Assembly (NCBI GenBank): GCA_002347685.1
Contig: DDWS01000042.1
Span: forward strand, 1-64,000
Direction: 5' to 3'
From: Syntrophaceae bacterium UBA2280
GTDB taxonomy: Bacteria > Desulfobacterota > Syntrophia > Syntrophales > Smithellaceae
Length of the DNA: 64,000 nt
Positions 27,732-36,678 of this stretch are shown piece after piece. Position numbers and translations under genes: made by a program. Below the pieces are notes generated by a model. That model was not told the origin of the DNA. It did not search any database and was given only the letters and a program-made list of their open reading frames with translations. Numbering within the stretch: position 1 is the stretch's first letter; the number at the start of each line of letters is the position of its first letter.

Positions 27732-29398
27732 GATCCCTGTCCTTTCTGGTTCTGTTTCTTTATTTCCTCGTCCCTTAAAGCCTTGCGCAGAATTTTGCCT
27801 GCAGCCGATATGGGAAGTGATTCACGAAACTCGATTTCCCGGGGCACTTTATAGGGGGCCATCTTCTCCCTGCAGAAGGCAATGATCTGATCGGCAGTGA
27901 TCGATTCTCCCTCCCTCGGTACAACAAAGGCCTTCACTGTTTCACCCCTGTAGGCGTCAGGGATGCCCACCGTCACGGCGTCCTTGATCTTCGGGTGCCG
28001 GTAAAGAATTTCATCGACTTCCCGGGGATAGATGTTGAATCCACCGGCAATGATCATGTCTTTTTTTCGATCCACGATAAACAGGAATCCGTCTTCATCT
28101 TGGATGGCAATGTCGCCCGTATGGAGCCATCCATCCACCAGCTGACCTGCCGTTTCTTCGGGATTGTTCCAATACCCCTTCATGACCGCAGGACCCTTCA
28201 GAAGCATTTCACCGGGCTGCCCGCGGGGCACCTCGGTGACGCCGTCGACCATGTCAACGAGCCGGATGTCATTGTCAGGCGCGGGCAGGCCGATGCTGCC
28301 GGGCTTCTTCTTGCCCAGGATAGGATTGACCACACCCAGACCTGCTGATTCACTCATTCCCCAGGCTTCCGTGATGAAAACGCCCATATCCCGGAGACGT
28401 TCGATCAGTTCCACAGGGCAGGGGGCGGCCCCCGAGTTTATGATATGGATCTTTCGCCCCAGATTGACCTCTCCGATGCGGGGGTGGTTGACCAGGGCGG
28501 TAAGAATCGTGGGAACAGCGGGGAAGTAGGTGACCTCATCGATTTGTAACAGGAGATCGATCACCTCGTCCGCCTGGAAGCGGGGAACGAGAATCTGTGT
28601 CACGCAGTTGAAGAGCGACCAGTTTGCGATCAGATTACCGTATACATGGTAGAGGGGGATGATGATCAGGGATGTGCGTTTTTCCGGAGGAATGAATTGC
28701 ATGATTGGAAACATCCGGGGAGAGGTTTGCATCACAGCCGCGATCAGATTGGCATGGGTCAGAACGGCCCCTTTGGGAATTCCCGTGGTTCCGCCGGTGA
28801 ATTGAATGACTGCGGGATCGTGGGTATCGACCTGCACACGGGGACGGGTCGTGTTGGCGCAGCTGTCAAGCAGAGCCGAAAAGGAATACCACCCCTCCCC
28901 GTCAATTCTGCCGACACCGGTGCCTTTTTTTTTCGCATAATCCTGACGGTGCGTCAGGATGATCCGTGGTATGCGGATTCCCTTGCATAATTCCCGGATG
29001 CGGTCCGCGGTCTCGTCCAGGGTGAAAAGTGCGCCGAGTTCTGTCGTACCCGCGATCATGGACAACTCTTCATTCGTATAGCCGGGATTCATATTGACGA
29101 CAATCGCGCCCAGTGAGAGAGCAGCGTAGTAGGCGATCAGGTACTGCGGGCAATTGGGGAGATGGATGCCGACCCGGTCGCCTTTTTTCAGGCCAAGCGA
29201 TGTCAGGACATTGGACATCCTGATGACCAGTGATCGGAATTCACAAAAAGAGATTTGCGCGCCTTCATAATGAATCGCGGCTTTGTCGGGAAGGGCGTTT
29301 GCCGGGATCTGGAGCAACTCCGGCACGGCGATGTGCGGGTATCGGATCGTTGCCGGAACGTTGTAGTCATAGTACCGATGCCAAAATCTTTCAAACAT
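27728..29398 (-). CDS. Long-chain-type AMP-forming acyl-CoA synthetase
   Basis: About 556 residues from ATG 29398 (MFERFWHRYYDY). An ANL-superfamily ligase with the adenylation motif IQFTGGTTGIPKG, then TEAWGMSES, GWLHTGDIAIQDEDGF, the hinge DRKKDMIIAGGFNIYP and catalytic lysine motif ISAAGKILRK. This arrangement is nearest to FadD-type fatty acid CoA ligases. The open frame extends to 29503, but the extra 35 residues do not look like a ligase N-terminus; AAAGGA lies 7 nt before ATG 29398. It ends in an ATGA overlap with the thiolase gene. Confidence 0.9.
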   Translation of the reverse strand: MFERFWHRYYDYNVPATIRYPHIAVPELLQIPANALPDKAAIHYEGAQISFCEFRSLVIRMSNVLTSLGLKKGDRVGIHLPNCPQYLIAYYAALSLGAIVVNMNPGYTNEELSMIAGTTELGALFTLDETADRIRELCKGIRIPRIILTHRQDYAKKKGTGVGRIDGEGWYSFSALLDSCANTTRPRVQVDTHDPAVIQFTGGTTGIPKGAVLTHANLIAAVMQTSPRMFPIMQFIPPEKRTSLIIIPLYHVYGNLIANWSLFNCVTQILVPRFQADEVIDLLLQIDEVTYFPAVPTILTALVNHPRIGEVNLGRKIHIINSGAAPCPVELIERLRDMGVFITEAWGMSESAGLGVVNPILGKKKPGSIGLPAPDNDIRLVDMVDGVTEVPRGQPGEMLLKGPAVMKGYWNNPEETAGQLVDGWLHTGDIAIQDEDGFLFIVDRKKDMIIAGGFNIYPREVDEILYRHPKIKDAVTVGIPDAYRGETVKAFVVPREGESITADQIIAFCREKMAPYKVPREIEFRESLPISAAGKILRKALRDEEIKKQNQKGQGS

Positions 29399-29577
29399 GC
29401 TCCTATCCTTTCTTGCTGCTTCTTTGCCGGATTCCCCTTTCTTTCGCAGGCTTGATGAAAACATCCATGATATCGGAATGGGCAACGGGGTGTGACCACG
29501 CACGCCGCCTCAACCGTTCATTTTTCGGAAGCGACGGGTTGAATCGCGCAGGGTGTCCCTGTATCCATTTCACGGTT

Positions 29578-31407
29578 TCAGCTGATCACCAGCGCTTCCT
29601 CAGGACAGGTCAGGACGGTGTCGTCCGCGTTTCTGATCAGTTCCGTCGCCAGAAATACGTTGGGCAACACATTGTTCACATAGTAGCTGGCGCTTGCGAT
29701 TTTCCCCTTGTAGAACAGGGTGTCGGCAGTATCGGCTGCAGCAAATTTTCTCCGGGCGATCAGAGCCTGTTCCATCAGGCATTGGGCGACCTGGACCTGG
29801 GCCATGACAAACAGAGCTTTCATGGCGTAGAGCGGAATGAGCGGCCTTTTGGTTTCCATGTGATTGTACCATTCATGATAAATCGCTGTAACCTCTTCCA
29901 TGCATTGATAGCCTTTCTGCAGATTTTTCATTTCCACGGCGAAGCCTTCGGCATGCAGGTTGGTGTCGATGAACGCCTTGATGTCATCGAGCCATCCCCG
30001 GAAGATCTTGCCTTCCTTCATACGCATTTTCCTTCCGATGAGATCATTGGCATGGATAAAAGAGGTCCCCTCCCAGATGGTCAGGATCTTGGAGTCCCTC
30101 AGGTACTGCTCCACAGGATATTCCTGCGTGTAGCCCACACCTCCTAAAACCTGGATGGCCTGGGAGATAACGCCCAGACTCGCCTCGCTGCCGTAGCATT
30201 TCACCAGTGGTGTCAGGATTTCAGCAAAACCGCTGAATGTTTTTGCCCGGGCCCTGTCTGCGCTGTTGCCTTCAATATCGAGGTAGTAGAAACCCTTGAA
30301 AATCATGGCCCGGATGCCTTCCACATGGGATTTCATATCCAGCAGCATTCTCCGGACATCTTCATGTTTGATGATGGGGACCCGTTGGGCGCCCTTGACG
30401 CCGAAAAGCCGGCCCTGAATACGCTCTGTCGCATATTGAGAGGCGTAATAGTAGGCGGCTGCGGCCTGGCTGTTGGAGTTATGTCCCGTTCCAATGCGCG
30501 ACTCATTCATCATGTGAAACATCATGGCCAGTCCCTGGGAACATCCTTTTTCATCGGGTGGCGGACCTACCAGAATACCACGGCACTGATCTTCCTCACC
30601 GAAATTGAGCAATGCTGTCGCCTGCGCATGAAGGCCCATTTTATGTTCGACGCTGGCAGTGATGACATCATTGGGTTCCCCCATGGAACCGTCATCGTTG
30701 ACCCATATTTTCGGCACGATGTAGAGGCCGATTCCGGGCGACCCGGCGGCTGCGCCCTCGGGACGGGCCAGAACCATATGGATGGTGTTTTCGCATGTAC
30801 CCTGATCGCCGGCGGTAATAAACATTTTGGTGCCCTTGATGTTGTAAATGCGGGGATCGGATGTCGGATAGGCCCTGGTGATGATGTCACCGGTGTCGGA
30901 TCCATAGTCAGGCTCCGTGAGGCACATCGTTCCCTGCCAGTCGCCGTTGAGCATTTTGGGAATAAACATGGCTTGATCCTTTTCCGTGCCGAAGCGAAGA
31001 ATCAGATTTGCCGCTCCGCTGGTCAGCTTGACGCAGGAGGTGATGGCAGGGCAGGCTCCTGTGTTCATTTCAGCTATGGCTTTATACATGACCAGGGGCA
31101 TTCCCGTTTCCACTTTGATGCATTCACTGCTTGAGCCCCAGCCATTCTGCTGGAGGAACTGATAGGCTTCCTTGAACCCCGGAACCGCGGTGACCTTGCC
31201 GTTTTCAAATTTCACGCCGGTCTTGTCGCCCGGGGCGTTGATCGGGTTTAAGATTTCCTTGGCCACTTTGTAGCCTTCGTTGAGCAGCATGTCGACGTCA
31301 TCAACGCTGAATGTATCCTTGTATCGTTCACAGGCGGCGACCTCTTCCGTGGGTAACCATTCTTTTAATATAAACTTTAAATCTCGCAGGTCGTATTTGT
31401 ATTGCAT
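29578..31407 (-). CDS. Long acyl-CoA dehydrogenase with C-terminal extension (DmdC/FadE-like)
   Basis: A 609-residue acyl-CoA dehydrogenase, some 200 residues longer than the standard enzymes. The extra part is an N-terminal helical stretch and a C-terminal domain (about 465-609), as in 3-methylmercaptopropionyl-CoA dehydrogenases and related long enzymes. Motifs are CLTEPDYGSDTGD, GGVGYTQEYPVEQYLRD and the catalytic Glu in TIWEGTSFIHA. AGGAG precedes the ATG by 8 nt. A sigma-54-like promoter lies about 110 nt upstream. It is followed by the ligase-thiolase pair after 180 nt and may share their transcript. Substrate unknown. Confidence 0.92.
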   Translation of the reverse strand: MQYKYDLRDLKFILKEWLPTEEVAACERYKDTFSVDDVDMLLNEGYKVAKEILNPINAPGDKTGVKFENGKVTAVPGFKEAYQFLQQNGWGSSSECIKVETGMPLVMYKAIAEMNTGACPAITSCVKLTSGAANLILRFGTEKDQAMFIPKMLNGDWQGTMCLTEPDYGSDTGDIITRAYPTSDPRIYNIKGTKMFITAGDQGTCENTIHMVLARPEGAAAGSPGIGLYIVPKIWVNDDGSMGEPNDVITASVEHKMGLHAQATALLNFGEEDQCRGILVGPPPDEKGCSQGLAMMFHMMNESRIGTGHNSNSQAAAAYYYASQYATERIQGRLFGVKGAQRVPIIKHEDVRRMLLDMKSHVEGIRAMIFKGFYYLDIEGNSADRARAKTFSGFAEILTPLVKCYGSEASLGVISQAIQVLGGVGYTQEYPVEQYLRDSKILTIWEGTSFIHANDLIGRKMRMKEGKIFRGWLDDIKAFIDTNLHAEGFAVEMKNLQKGYQCMEEVTAIYHEWYNHMETKRPLIPLYAMKALFVMAQVQVAQCLMEQALIARRKFAAADTADTLFYKGKIASASYYVNNVLPNVFLATELIRNADDTVLTCPEEALVIS

Positions 31408-31517
31408 GACATTGCTCCTTTCTTAGTGCTATGCCCGGTTAAGGGTAATCGATTCCCTGCACAGGCTGTCAGCTTTTCATTTAAAATAACGGGTAATGAA
31501 TCCGGGAAAACAAGTAC

Positions 31518-31533
31518 TACAATAAGTATGCCA
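31518..31533 (-). promoter_or_regulatory. Sigma-54-like promoter candidate upstream of the long acyl-CoA dehydrogenase
   Basis: On the minus strand TGGCAT, five bases, TTGTA. The -24 element is near perfect; the -12 has T in place of the conserved C. It lies about 110 nt upstream of ATG 31407. Confidence 0.4.
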
Positions 31534-31708
31534 TCACAGGCGCACGCTGAAAGACCGGTGCAGAGAGCTGATCACAGCGAAAATGATTAAATTTATGAAT
31601 TGCGACGATGAAAGGTGAAAAGGCGGAAGTGTATATTTTGTAGCCACACGCGATCAATCTTTTCAAGTGAAAGGCATAATAATAAGGGTTGCCGATCGTA
31701 AAAACAGT

Positions 31709-32680
31709 CTACTGAAACTGGCGGTATGTGAGTTTTTTTGAAAGATCCGACATATCGGTCAGCCGGGTGTTCAGGTTTGCCCTTAAAAGATGCCCAGGCA
31801 AGGGCTTGCCGGCCAGGGCTTCGGCGATTGTAACGCATTCCAGGAGCAGATCGATATCCAACCCTGTATCGATACCCATTTCGTGAAAAAGGTGAACGAG
31901 GTCTTCCGTCGGCACGTTCCAGTAGCCAAAGTCCAATTCCTTCGCCCCGTAAGGTGTTCCGCTTAAACCGCCAATGGATGTGTAAAAAGTGCGAATACCT
32001 GCATCATAGGCAGCAATGCAATTGGCAATGGCTGTTCCTCTTGTATTGTGAAAGTGGACAGAGAGATTGACGTTCGAGTCCAGATCCAGAATCTTTTTTA
32101 CATATTCATTAACCTGTCTGGGGTTCGCCATTCCGGTGGAATCGAGAAGGGCGATTTCCGCGGCACCCAGATAGGTCAGTTTCAGGAACAGTTGCAGGAG
32201 TTCATCCAGGGGAACATGGCCTGTATAGGGGCATCCGAAAGCGGTTTGTATATAGCAGCGCACGGGTTTATTCATTTTATTCGACGCTTCAATAATGGCC
32301 GGCAGAATCTTGTGGAGCGTTTCTTTTTTTGATTTTCCAACGCTCAACTGGTTATAGGTTTCCGACGTGGCCACAAGGGTTAAAATTTCGTCTATTCCCG
32401 CTGCCAATGCGCGCCGGCAGCCTATTTCATTGGAAACCAGGCCTATGTAGGTTACATCGGATGTCCTCGAGATACCGGCCATGATCTGCTCCGCGTCGGC
32501 ATTTTCCGGCATCAACCGCGGATGAGTGAATGCCACGCATTCGATCTTCTTCATGCCGGCGTTGACCAGGCTGTTGATGTACTTGATCTTGTCAGCCGTC
32601 GATGTGCCTTCGGATATGGCGGGCAGGCCGTCGCGGGGGGAGACTTCAACAATGTTTACACGGTTTTCTTTTTTTTTCAA
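31709..32680 (-). CDS. Hydroxymethylglutaryl-CoA lyase-like TIM-barrel enzyme
   Basis: A 323-residue DRE-TIM metallolyase-type protein. It has the metal/substrate motif EVSPRDGLP near the N-terminus, FGCPYTGHV in the middle, and HFHNTRGTAIAN supplying metal-binding histidines. HMG-CoA lyases carry a catalytic cysteine in a GGLGGCPYA loop; here the loop reads GGLSGTPYGAKELDF, with Thr in place of Cys. So the reaction may not be standard HMG-CoA cleavage; a related aldol-type cleavage of another 3-hydroxyacyl-CoA is possible. The start is TTG 32680 with AAAGG rather far upstream, so it is uncertain. It is transcribed toward the acyl-CoA dehydrogenase cluster. Confidence 0.8.
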   Translation of the reverse strand: MKKKENRVNIVEVSPRDGLPAISEGTSTADKIKYINSLVNAGMKKIECVAFTHPRLMPENADAEQIMAGISRTSDVTYIGLVSNEIGCRRALAAGIDEILTLVATSETYNQLSVGKSKKETLHKILPAIIEASNKMNKPVRCYIQTAFGCPYTGHVPLDELLQLFLKLTYLGAAEIALLDSTGMANPRQVNEYVKKILDLDSNVNLSVHFHNTRGTAIANCIAAYDAGIRTFYTSIGGLSGTPYGAKELDFGYWNVPTEDLVHLFHEMGIDTGLDIDLLLECVTIAEALAGKPLPGHLLRANLNTRLTDMSDLSKKLTYRQFQ

Positions 32681-32712
32681 AATAGCTGAAACCTTTCTGT
32701 CTTTATGGTTTG

Positions 32713-32742
32713 CATGCGAAAACGAATGATGGTCTTCGCATG
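32713..32742. promoter_or_regulatory. Inverted repeat CATGCGAA-N14-TTCGCATG, possible operator
   Basis: Perfect 8-bp arms at 32713-32720 and 32735-32742 lie in the leader of the HMG-CoA-lyase-like gene, between its start and the -24/-12 candidate at 32795. The size and spacing fit a dimeric regulator site, or a small hairpin in the leader. Confidence 0.35.
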
Positions 32743-32794
32743 TAAATTGAATGGCGCTCTCTTTTTACCGTCGCTCTGTTTCGATAATAAGGTA

Positions 32795-32810
32795 AGCATA
32801 TTTCATTCCA
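32795..32810 (-). promoter_or_regulatory. Sigma-54-like promoter candidate upstream of the HMG-CoA-lyase-like gene
   Basis: On the minus strand TGGAAT, five bases, ATGCT. GG and GC have the correct spacing, with one T of the TTGC element replaced by A. It lies 115 nt upstream of the start at 32680, close to the end of the sigma-54 activator gene. Confidence 0.35.
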
Positions 32811-32853
32811 TTTTTCATGAGCAAGATGATCTTTGCCACGAAACGACGTCCGG

Positions 32854-34203
32854 TTAAACCAGGCCATATTGCTTAATTTTTATATAAAATGTGCGTCTGC
32901 TGATTCCCAAACTTTTTATGGCTTCTGTTCTGCTGGCTGATTTTGCCAGGGCTTCCCGGATGAGATCCCTTTCCACGTACTGCAGAACTTCGGCGAGCTG
33001 TGAGGTCTGGCCGGGGATAGACACGGCCGCTTCAGGCGTATGGGTGTTTGGCTGCGTCTCACGGGTAAATAAAAAACTGGGCAGTGCGCCGGGATCTATC
33101 GCGGCGGTGGAGCTCATATTCACCGCGTAATTCACAACACCTTTGAGTTCACGGACATTTCCCGGCCAGTGATAGGCAAAAAAGATTTCCATGCAGGATG
33201 GAAGAAACTTGCGATGTCGATATTCACTCATCGCGTTTGACGCGAGAAAATGCTCCACGAGGAGGGGGATGTCCCTTGTCCGGTCTCTCAAGGGCGGCAG
33301 TTGGATGGAAAAAGTGTTCAGGCGATAAAACAGATCTTCGCGAAATGTTTTCTCTTTGATGTTTTTTCTCAAATCCTGATTCGTGGACGAGATCACACGA
33401 ACGTCCACCTTGACATTACGATTCCCTCCCACCCTCTTGAAACACCCGTCTTCGAGTACGCGCAGGAGCTTTGACTGGGATTGCAGCGAAGCGTCTCCGA
33501 TTTCATCCATCAGCAGGGTTCCCCCGTCGGCTGCCTCGAAATAACCGCTTCTTCCCTCCGTTCGTGCGCCGGTAAAAGCACCTTTCTCATAGCCAAACCA
33601 TTCGCTTTCAATCAGCGTGTCGGGAATGGCCGCGCAGTTGACGTCCACCAGGGGTTTGTTGCTTCGCTTGCTTGTCCGGTGAATTGCCTGAGCGACAATC
33701 TCTTTTCCCGTGCCGCTTTCCCCGAGAATAAGCACGGGCAAATCCGCCCTGGCCGCTCTTTGGGCGATCAGGAGGGCTTTTTTAAAGAGTGGATCATTGC
33801 CGATTAATTCTTTAAATTCAGGGGACAGTATTTCGGCTTGCTGTTTATCTGTCAGAGAAAACCCTGAATCCTTGTCGTCTTCCATGATCATGCTCTGGCT
33901 GTCGAGCAGCAGATATTGCTGGTCTGCTCTTTTGGGTGAGTCTATTAAGTAGACACCCATCGTAACAGATTCGGATCCGGCGGTGAGAACGAGCTCTTCG
34001 ACGGATGAATCTCTTTCCCTGAATGACTCGCCCAAATCCAGCTGACACAATCCCTTGCGAGGTTTTCGGCCGCTGTTGCTTCGTAAAAATCGGTGCTCGA
34101 ACGCTTTGTTTGCGTAAAGCACAACGCCGCTTTGGGTGACGATGGCCGCCGTTTCGGAAAGATTTTCGAGAATTTTAACGAGAATATCCCGCAAATTTGC
34201 CAT
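32854..34203 (-). CDS. Sigma-54-dependent transcriptional activator with PAS sensor and Fis-type HTH
   Basis: About 449 residues from ATG 34203. An N-terminal PAS-like sensor (about 1-95) precedes the AAA+ core. The core has Walker A GESGTGKE, the sigma-54 contact loop GAFTGA, Walker B GTLLMDEIGD and the FREDLFYRLN motif. The C-terminal Fis-type helix-turn-helix is RTEAIKSLGISRRTFYIKIK. There is no receiver domain, so the PAS domain is probably the ligand or redox sensor. GGAGG lies 7 nt before ATG 34203, preferred over the open-frame start at 34218. It is divergent from the 3-hydroxyacyl-CoA dehydrogenase operon, and -24/-12 elements precede that operon and three minus-strand units. It is the likely regulator of the catabolic island. 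Confidence 0.93.
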   Translation of the reverse strand: MANLRDILVKILENLSETAAIVTQSGVVLYANKAFEHRFLRSNSGRKPRKGLCQLDLGESFRERDSSVEELVLTAGSESVTMGVYLIDSPKRADQQYLLLDSQSMIMEDDKDSGFSLTDKQQAEILSPEFKELIGNDPLFKKALLIAQRAARADLPVLILGESGTGKEIVAQAIHRTSKRSNKPLVDVNCAAIPDTLIESEWFGYEKGAFTGARTEGRSGYFEAADGGTLLMDEIGDASLQSQSKLLRVLEDGCFKRVGGNRNVKVDVRVISSTNQDLRKNIKEKTFREDLFYRLNTFSIQLPPLRDRTRDIPLLVEHFLASNAMSEYRHRKFLPSCMEIFFAYHWPGNVRELKGVVNYAVNMSSTAAIDPGALPSFLFTRETQPNTHTPEAAVSIPGQTSQLAEVLQYVERDLIREALAKSASRTEAIKSLGISRRTFYIKIKQYGLV

Positions 34204-34334
34204 GAAAAGCACCTCCATACCGTATACTTTCCATACAATACATGAACAGTTATGTCAATATCCGGCTGAGGACAATATACATAAGACTGGCGGGGTGGGA
34301 AGGAAGCGGACACTTGATTCCAGATGGATGGACT

Positions 34335-34350
34335 TGGTATGCTATTTGCT
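34335..34350 (+). promoter_or_regulatory. Sigma-54 (-24/-12) promoter of the hbd-thiolase-ACAD-gcdA operon
   Basis: TTGG at 34334-34337 gives TGGTAT (34335-34340), five bases, and TTGCT (34346-34350). It matches the sigma-54 consensus at all but one conserved position, with exact spacing. Transcription would begin near 34361, about 80 nt before ATG 34441, and would exclude an upstream ATG at 34324. The divergent neighbour is the sigma-54 activator. Confidence 0.65.
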
Positions 34351-34440
34351 AACCATTTATCGTTCAGAATTCATCGGCCGGAATTGCAAGTCATTCAAAA
34401 TAAAAAATGGTGGAAACCAGATATGAATAGGACCTCATCT

Positions 34441-35328
34441 ATGGACATTGAAAAAATATTGGTCGTTGGCGCGGGTTTGATGGGAAGCGGCATTGCCCAG
34501 GTGGCAGCTCAAAGCGGGTATCATGTCATCTTGAATGACACGAAGAGAGAATTTGTAGATCGCGGGCTGAACAATATTATCAAGCAGCTCGACTCTCAGG
34601 TGAAGAAGGAAAAGATCACGCCGATTGATCGGGATGCAACAATAGGCCGCATTCAGCAATCCGCAAATCTTGAAGATGGAAGGGATGCGAATTTTGTCAT
34701 CGAAGCTGTTTTTGAAGACCTGGAAACAAAAAAAGGCATTTACCGGAAACTCGACAGTGTTTGCCGCAAAGGGGTGATCTTTGCTTCAAACACATCTTCT
34801 ATTCCCATTACCACGCTGGCTTCCGGGACATCTCGGCCCGAGAATTTCATTGGGTTGCATTTTTTCAGTCCCGTTCCGGTCATGCGTCTGGTTGAAATCA
34901 TTCGCGGATTGAAAACCTCCGGGGAAACCGTAGAAATCACGGAAAAAATCGCAGCAAGGATGAAAAAAGAGTCGGTCCGCGTGAAGGATGTGCCGGGATT
35001 TCTTGTCAATCGTGTTAATGCGGCTTTCAGGGCCGAAGTATACCAGTGTCTGCTGGAAGGTGTGGCAAGTTTGGAAGATATTGACAAGGCCATCAAGCTT
35101 GGGCTTAATCATCCCATGGGACCTTTTGAACTGGGGGATTTTGTCGGACTGGAAATCGGATTAAGTGTTTTTAAAACCCTCTATGACGGGTACAAGGACC
35201 CCAAATTCAGGCCGGCCCTGATCCTGGAAAAATTGGTTCAGAGTGGCGATCTGGGTAAAAAGACAGGCAAAGGATGGTATGATTATTCATCCGGGGAAAG
35301 AAAACCCCGAACCGACATTGTTTTTTAG
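34441..35328 (+). CDS. hbd: 3-hydroxybutyryl/3-hydroxyacyl-CoA dehydrogenase
   Basis: About 295 residues. The N-terminal NAD-binding fold begins VVGAGLMGSGIAQ. An Asp after the second strand (LNDTKRE) favours NAD+. The catalytic His is in GLHFFSPVPVMRLVE, and the partner Glu in VIEAVFED. The C-terminal dimerisation domain has DVPGFLVNRV and NHPMGPFELGDFVGL. It oxidises (S)-3-hydroxyacyl-CoA to 3-ketoacyl-CoA. I choose ATG 34441 (AGGA about 8 nt upstream; usual family start); ATG 34423 is possible, and the longer open frame from 34324 is not supported. It is the first gene of the sigma-54-type operon. Confidence 0.92.
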   Translation: MDIEKILVVGAGLMGSGIAQVAAQSGYHVILNDTKREFVDRGLNNIIKQLDSQVKKEKITPIDRDATIGRIQQSANLEDGRDANFVIEAVFEDLETKKGIYRKLDSVCRKGVIFASNTSSIPITTLASGTSRPENFIGLHFFSPVPVMRLVEIIRGLKTSGETVEITEKIAARMKKESVRVKDVPGFLVNRVNAAFRAEVYQCLLEGVASLEDIDKAIKLGLNHPMGPFELGDFVGLEIGLSVFKTLYDGYKDPKFRPALILEKLVQSGDLGKKTGKGWYDYSSGERKPRTDIVF

Positions 35329-35388
35329 ATCGGCGGTTACGCAAGTGCCGTGCGAGGATGGCATACTGCCAAAGGAGGAATGCGAGAT

Positions 35389-36654
35389 ATGGAAAACGTA
35401 GTGATTATCAGTTGTGCCCGTACGCCGATCGGTGCTTACGGAGGGGCGCTTAAGGATGTTTCTGTTTATCGACTGGCCAGTCTTGTGTTGCAGGAAGCGG
35501 CCAAAAAAGCTACTATTGATCCGGTCATGATTGACGATGTCATCATGGGGCAATCTTACCAGAATGGGGAATGCGCCAACGGTGCCCGAATGGGCGTGCT
35601 GGATGCGGGCTGGCCGGATACGGTTCCGGGAGCCATGGTCGACCGGCGATGCTGTTCCGGCCTGGAAGCCATCTTCTACGCAGCCCTGAAAATTCAAACC
35701 GGCAATGATGATATTGTGATCGCGGGCGGCATGGAATCCATGAGTCAGGGAGAACTCTACATTCCCGGTGATATTAAGTGGGGACTGGGCGGCAGGAACC
35801 ATGATAAATACGGCTTTATGCCCCGTGGTCATGGCGCGCTGGCGATGTGGGGAATTCCTTTCTATGACAGGCTGCAGCGGGGACGTGTGATGTCTCAACC
35901 CATTGCCCGATATGGGGAGTTGAGCTCCATGATGACCTGGGCTGAAACCGCAGCCAGCAGAGAAAATATTACCCGGGAGGAGGCCGACCGCTGGGCGCTG
36001 CGCTCGCATCAGCGTGCCATTGCAGCACAGGACGCGGGGAAATTTACCGATGAAATCGTTCCCGTTCCCACGGGTAAAGACAAGAATGGTGAGACGGTTT
36101 ACTTGAGAACGGATGAAGGGCCGCGCCGGGAAACAACCATCGAGCGCCTGTCCAAACTTAAACCCGTTTATAAAGACGGGGTTTGTACGGCCGGCAATTC
36201 CTCGTCGGAAAATGACGGCGCAGCCGTGGTTGTCCTGGCTTCCGAAAAGAAAGCCAAAGCGCTGGGAGTCAAACCGTTGGCCTATTTCCGTTCCTGCGCT
36301 GTGGCGGCCACGGATCCGACGCTCACCTATCCGGCTGTTCCGGCAGCGGTGGATAAAGCGTTGAAAAAAATAAACACAACCATCGACCAGATGGATCTGA
36401 TTGAGGTACAGGAAGCATTTGCTGTCCAGTGTGTGGCGGACTCCCGACTTTCGGGCCTTTCCGACGAGCAGATGGACGCGAAAGTCAACGTCAACGGATC
36501 GGGCATTTCACTCGGGCACCCCATCGGCGCGACTGGCGCGATGCGGCTCACAACGCTGATTCACGAGATGGTGCGCCGCGAAAGCCGCTTCGGTCTGGAA
36601 ACCATCTGCGGCGGCGGTGGCCAGGGGATCTGCATGATTATCGAGAGAAAATAA
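35389..36654 (+). CDS. Acetyl-CoA acetyltransferase-type thiolase
   Basis: A 421-residue thiolase. Nucleophile Cys88 is in VDRRCCSGLEA, where a second cysteine directly follows. The active-site motifs are VQEAFAVQ (usually NEAFA), GHPIGATGAMR and a C-terminal CGGGGQGI. The EAFA motif has Gln in the place of the usual Asn, which may shift substrate choice. AGGAGG lies 10 nt before ATG 35389; the upstream in-frame ATG codons are too close to this site. It follows hbd by 60 nt and would cleave the 3-ketoacyl-CoA that Hbd forms. Confidence 0.92.
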   Translation: MENVVIISCARTPIGAYGGALKDVSVYRLASLVLQEAAKKATIDPVMIDDVIMGQSYQNGECANGARMGVLDAGWPDTVPGAMVDRRCCSGLEAIFYAALKIQTGNDDIVIAGGMESMSQGELYIPGDIKWGLGGRNHDKYGFMPRGHGALAMWGIPFYDRLQRGRVMSQPIARYGELSSMMTWAETAASRENITREEADRWALRSHQRAIAAQDAGKFTDEIVPVPTGKDKNGETVYLRTDEGPRRETTIERLSKLKPVYKDGVCTAGNSSSENDGAAVVVLASEKKAKALGVKPLAYFRSCAVAATDPTLTYPAVPAAVDKALKKINTTIDQMDLIEVQEAFAVQCVADSRLSGLSDEQMDAKVNVNGSGISLGHPIGATGAMRLTTLIHEMVRRESRFGLETICGGGGQGICMIIERK

Positions 36655-36678
36655 ATCAACAGCCGGGAGGATGAAAAT

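Noticed and set aside
32820..32838. AGCAA...TTTGCCA as another -24/-12 promoter on the minus strand
   Set aside because: The two elements are 3 nt too far apart for sigma-54; the site at 32795-32810 has the right spacing.
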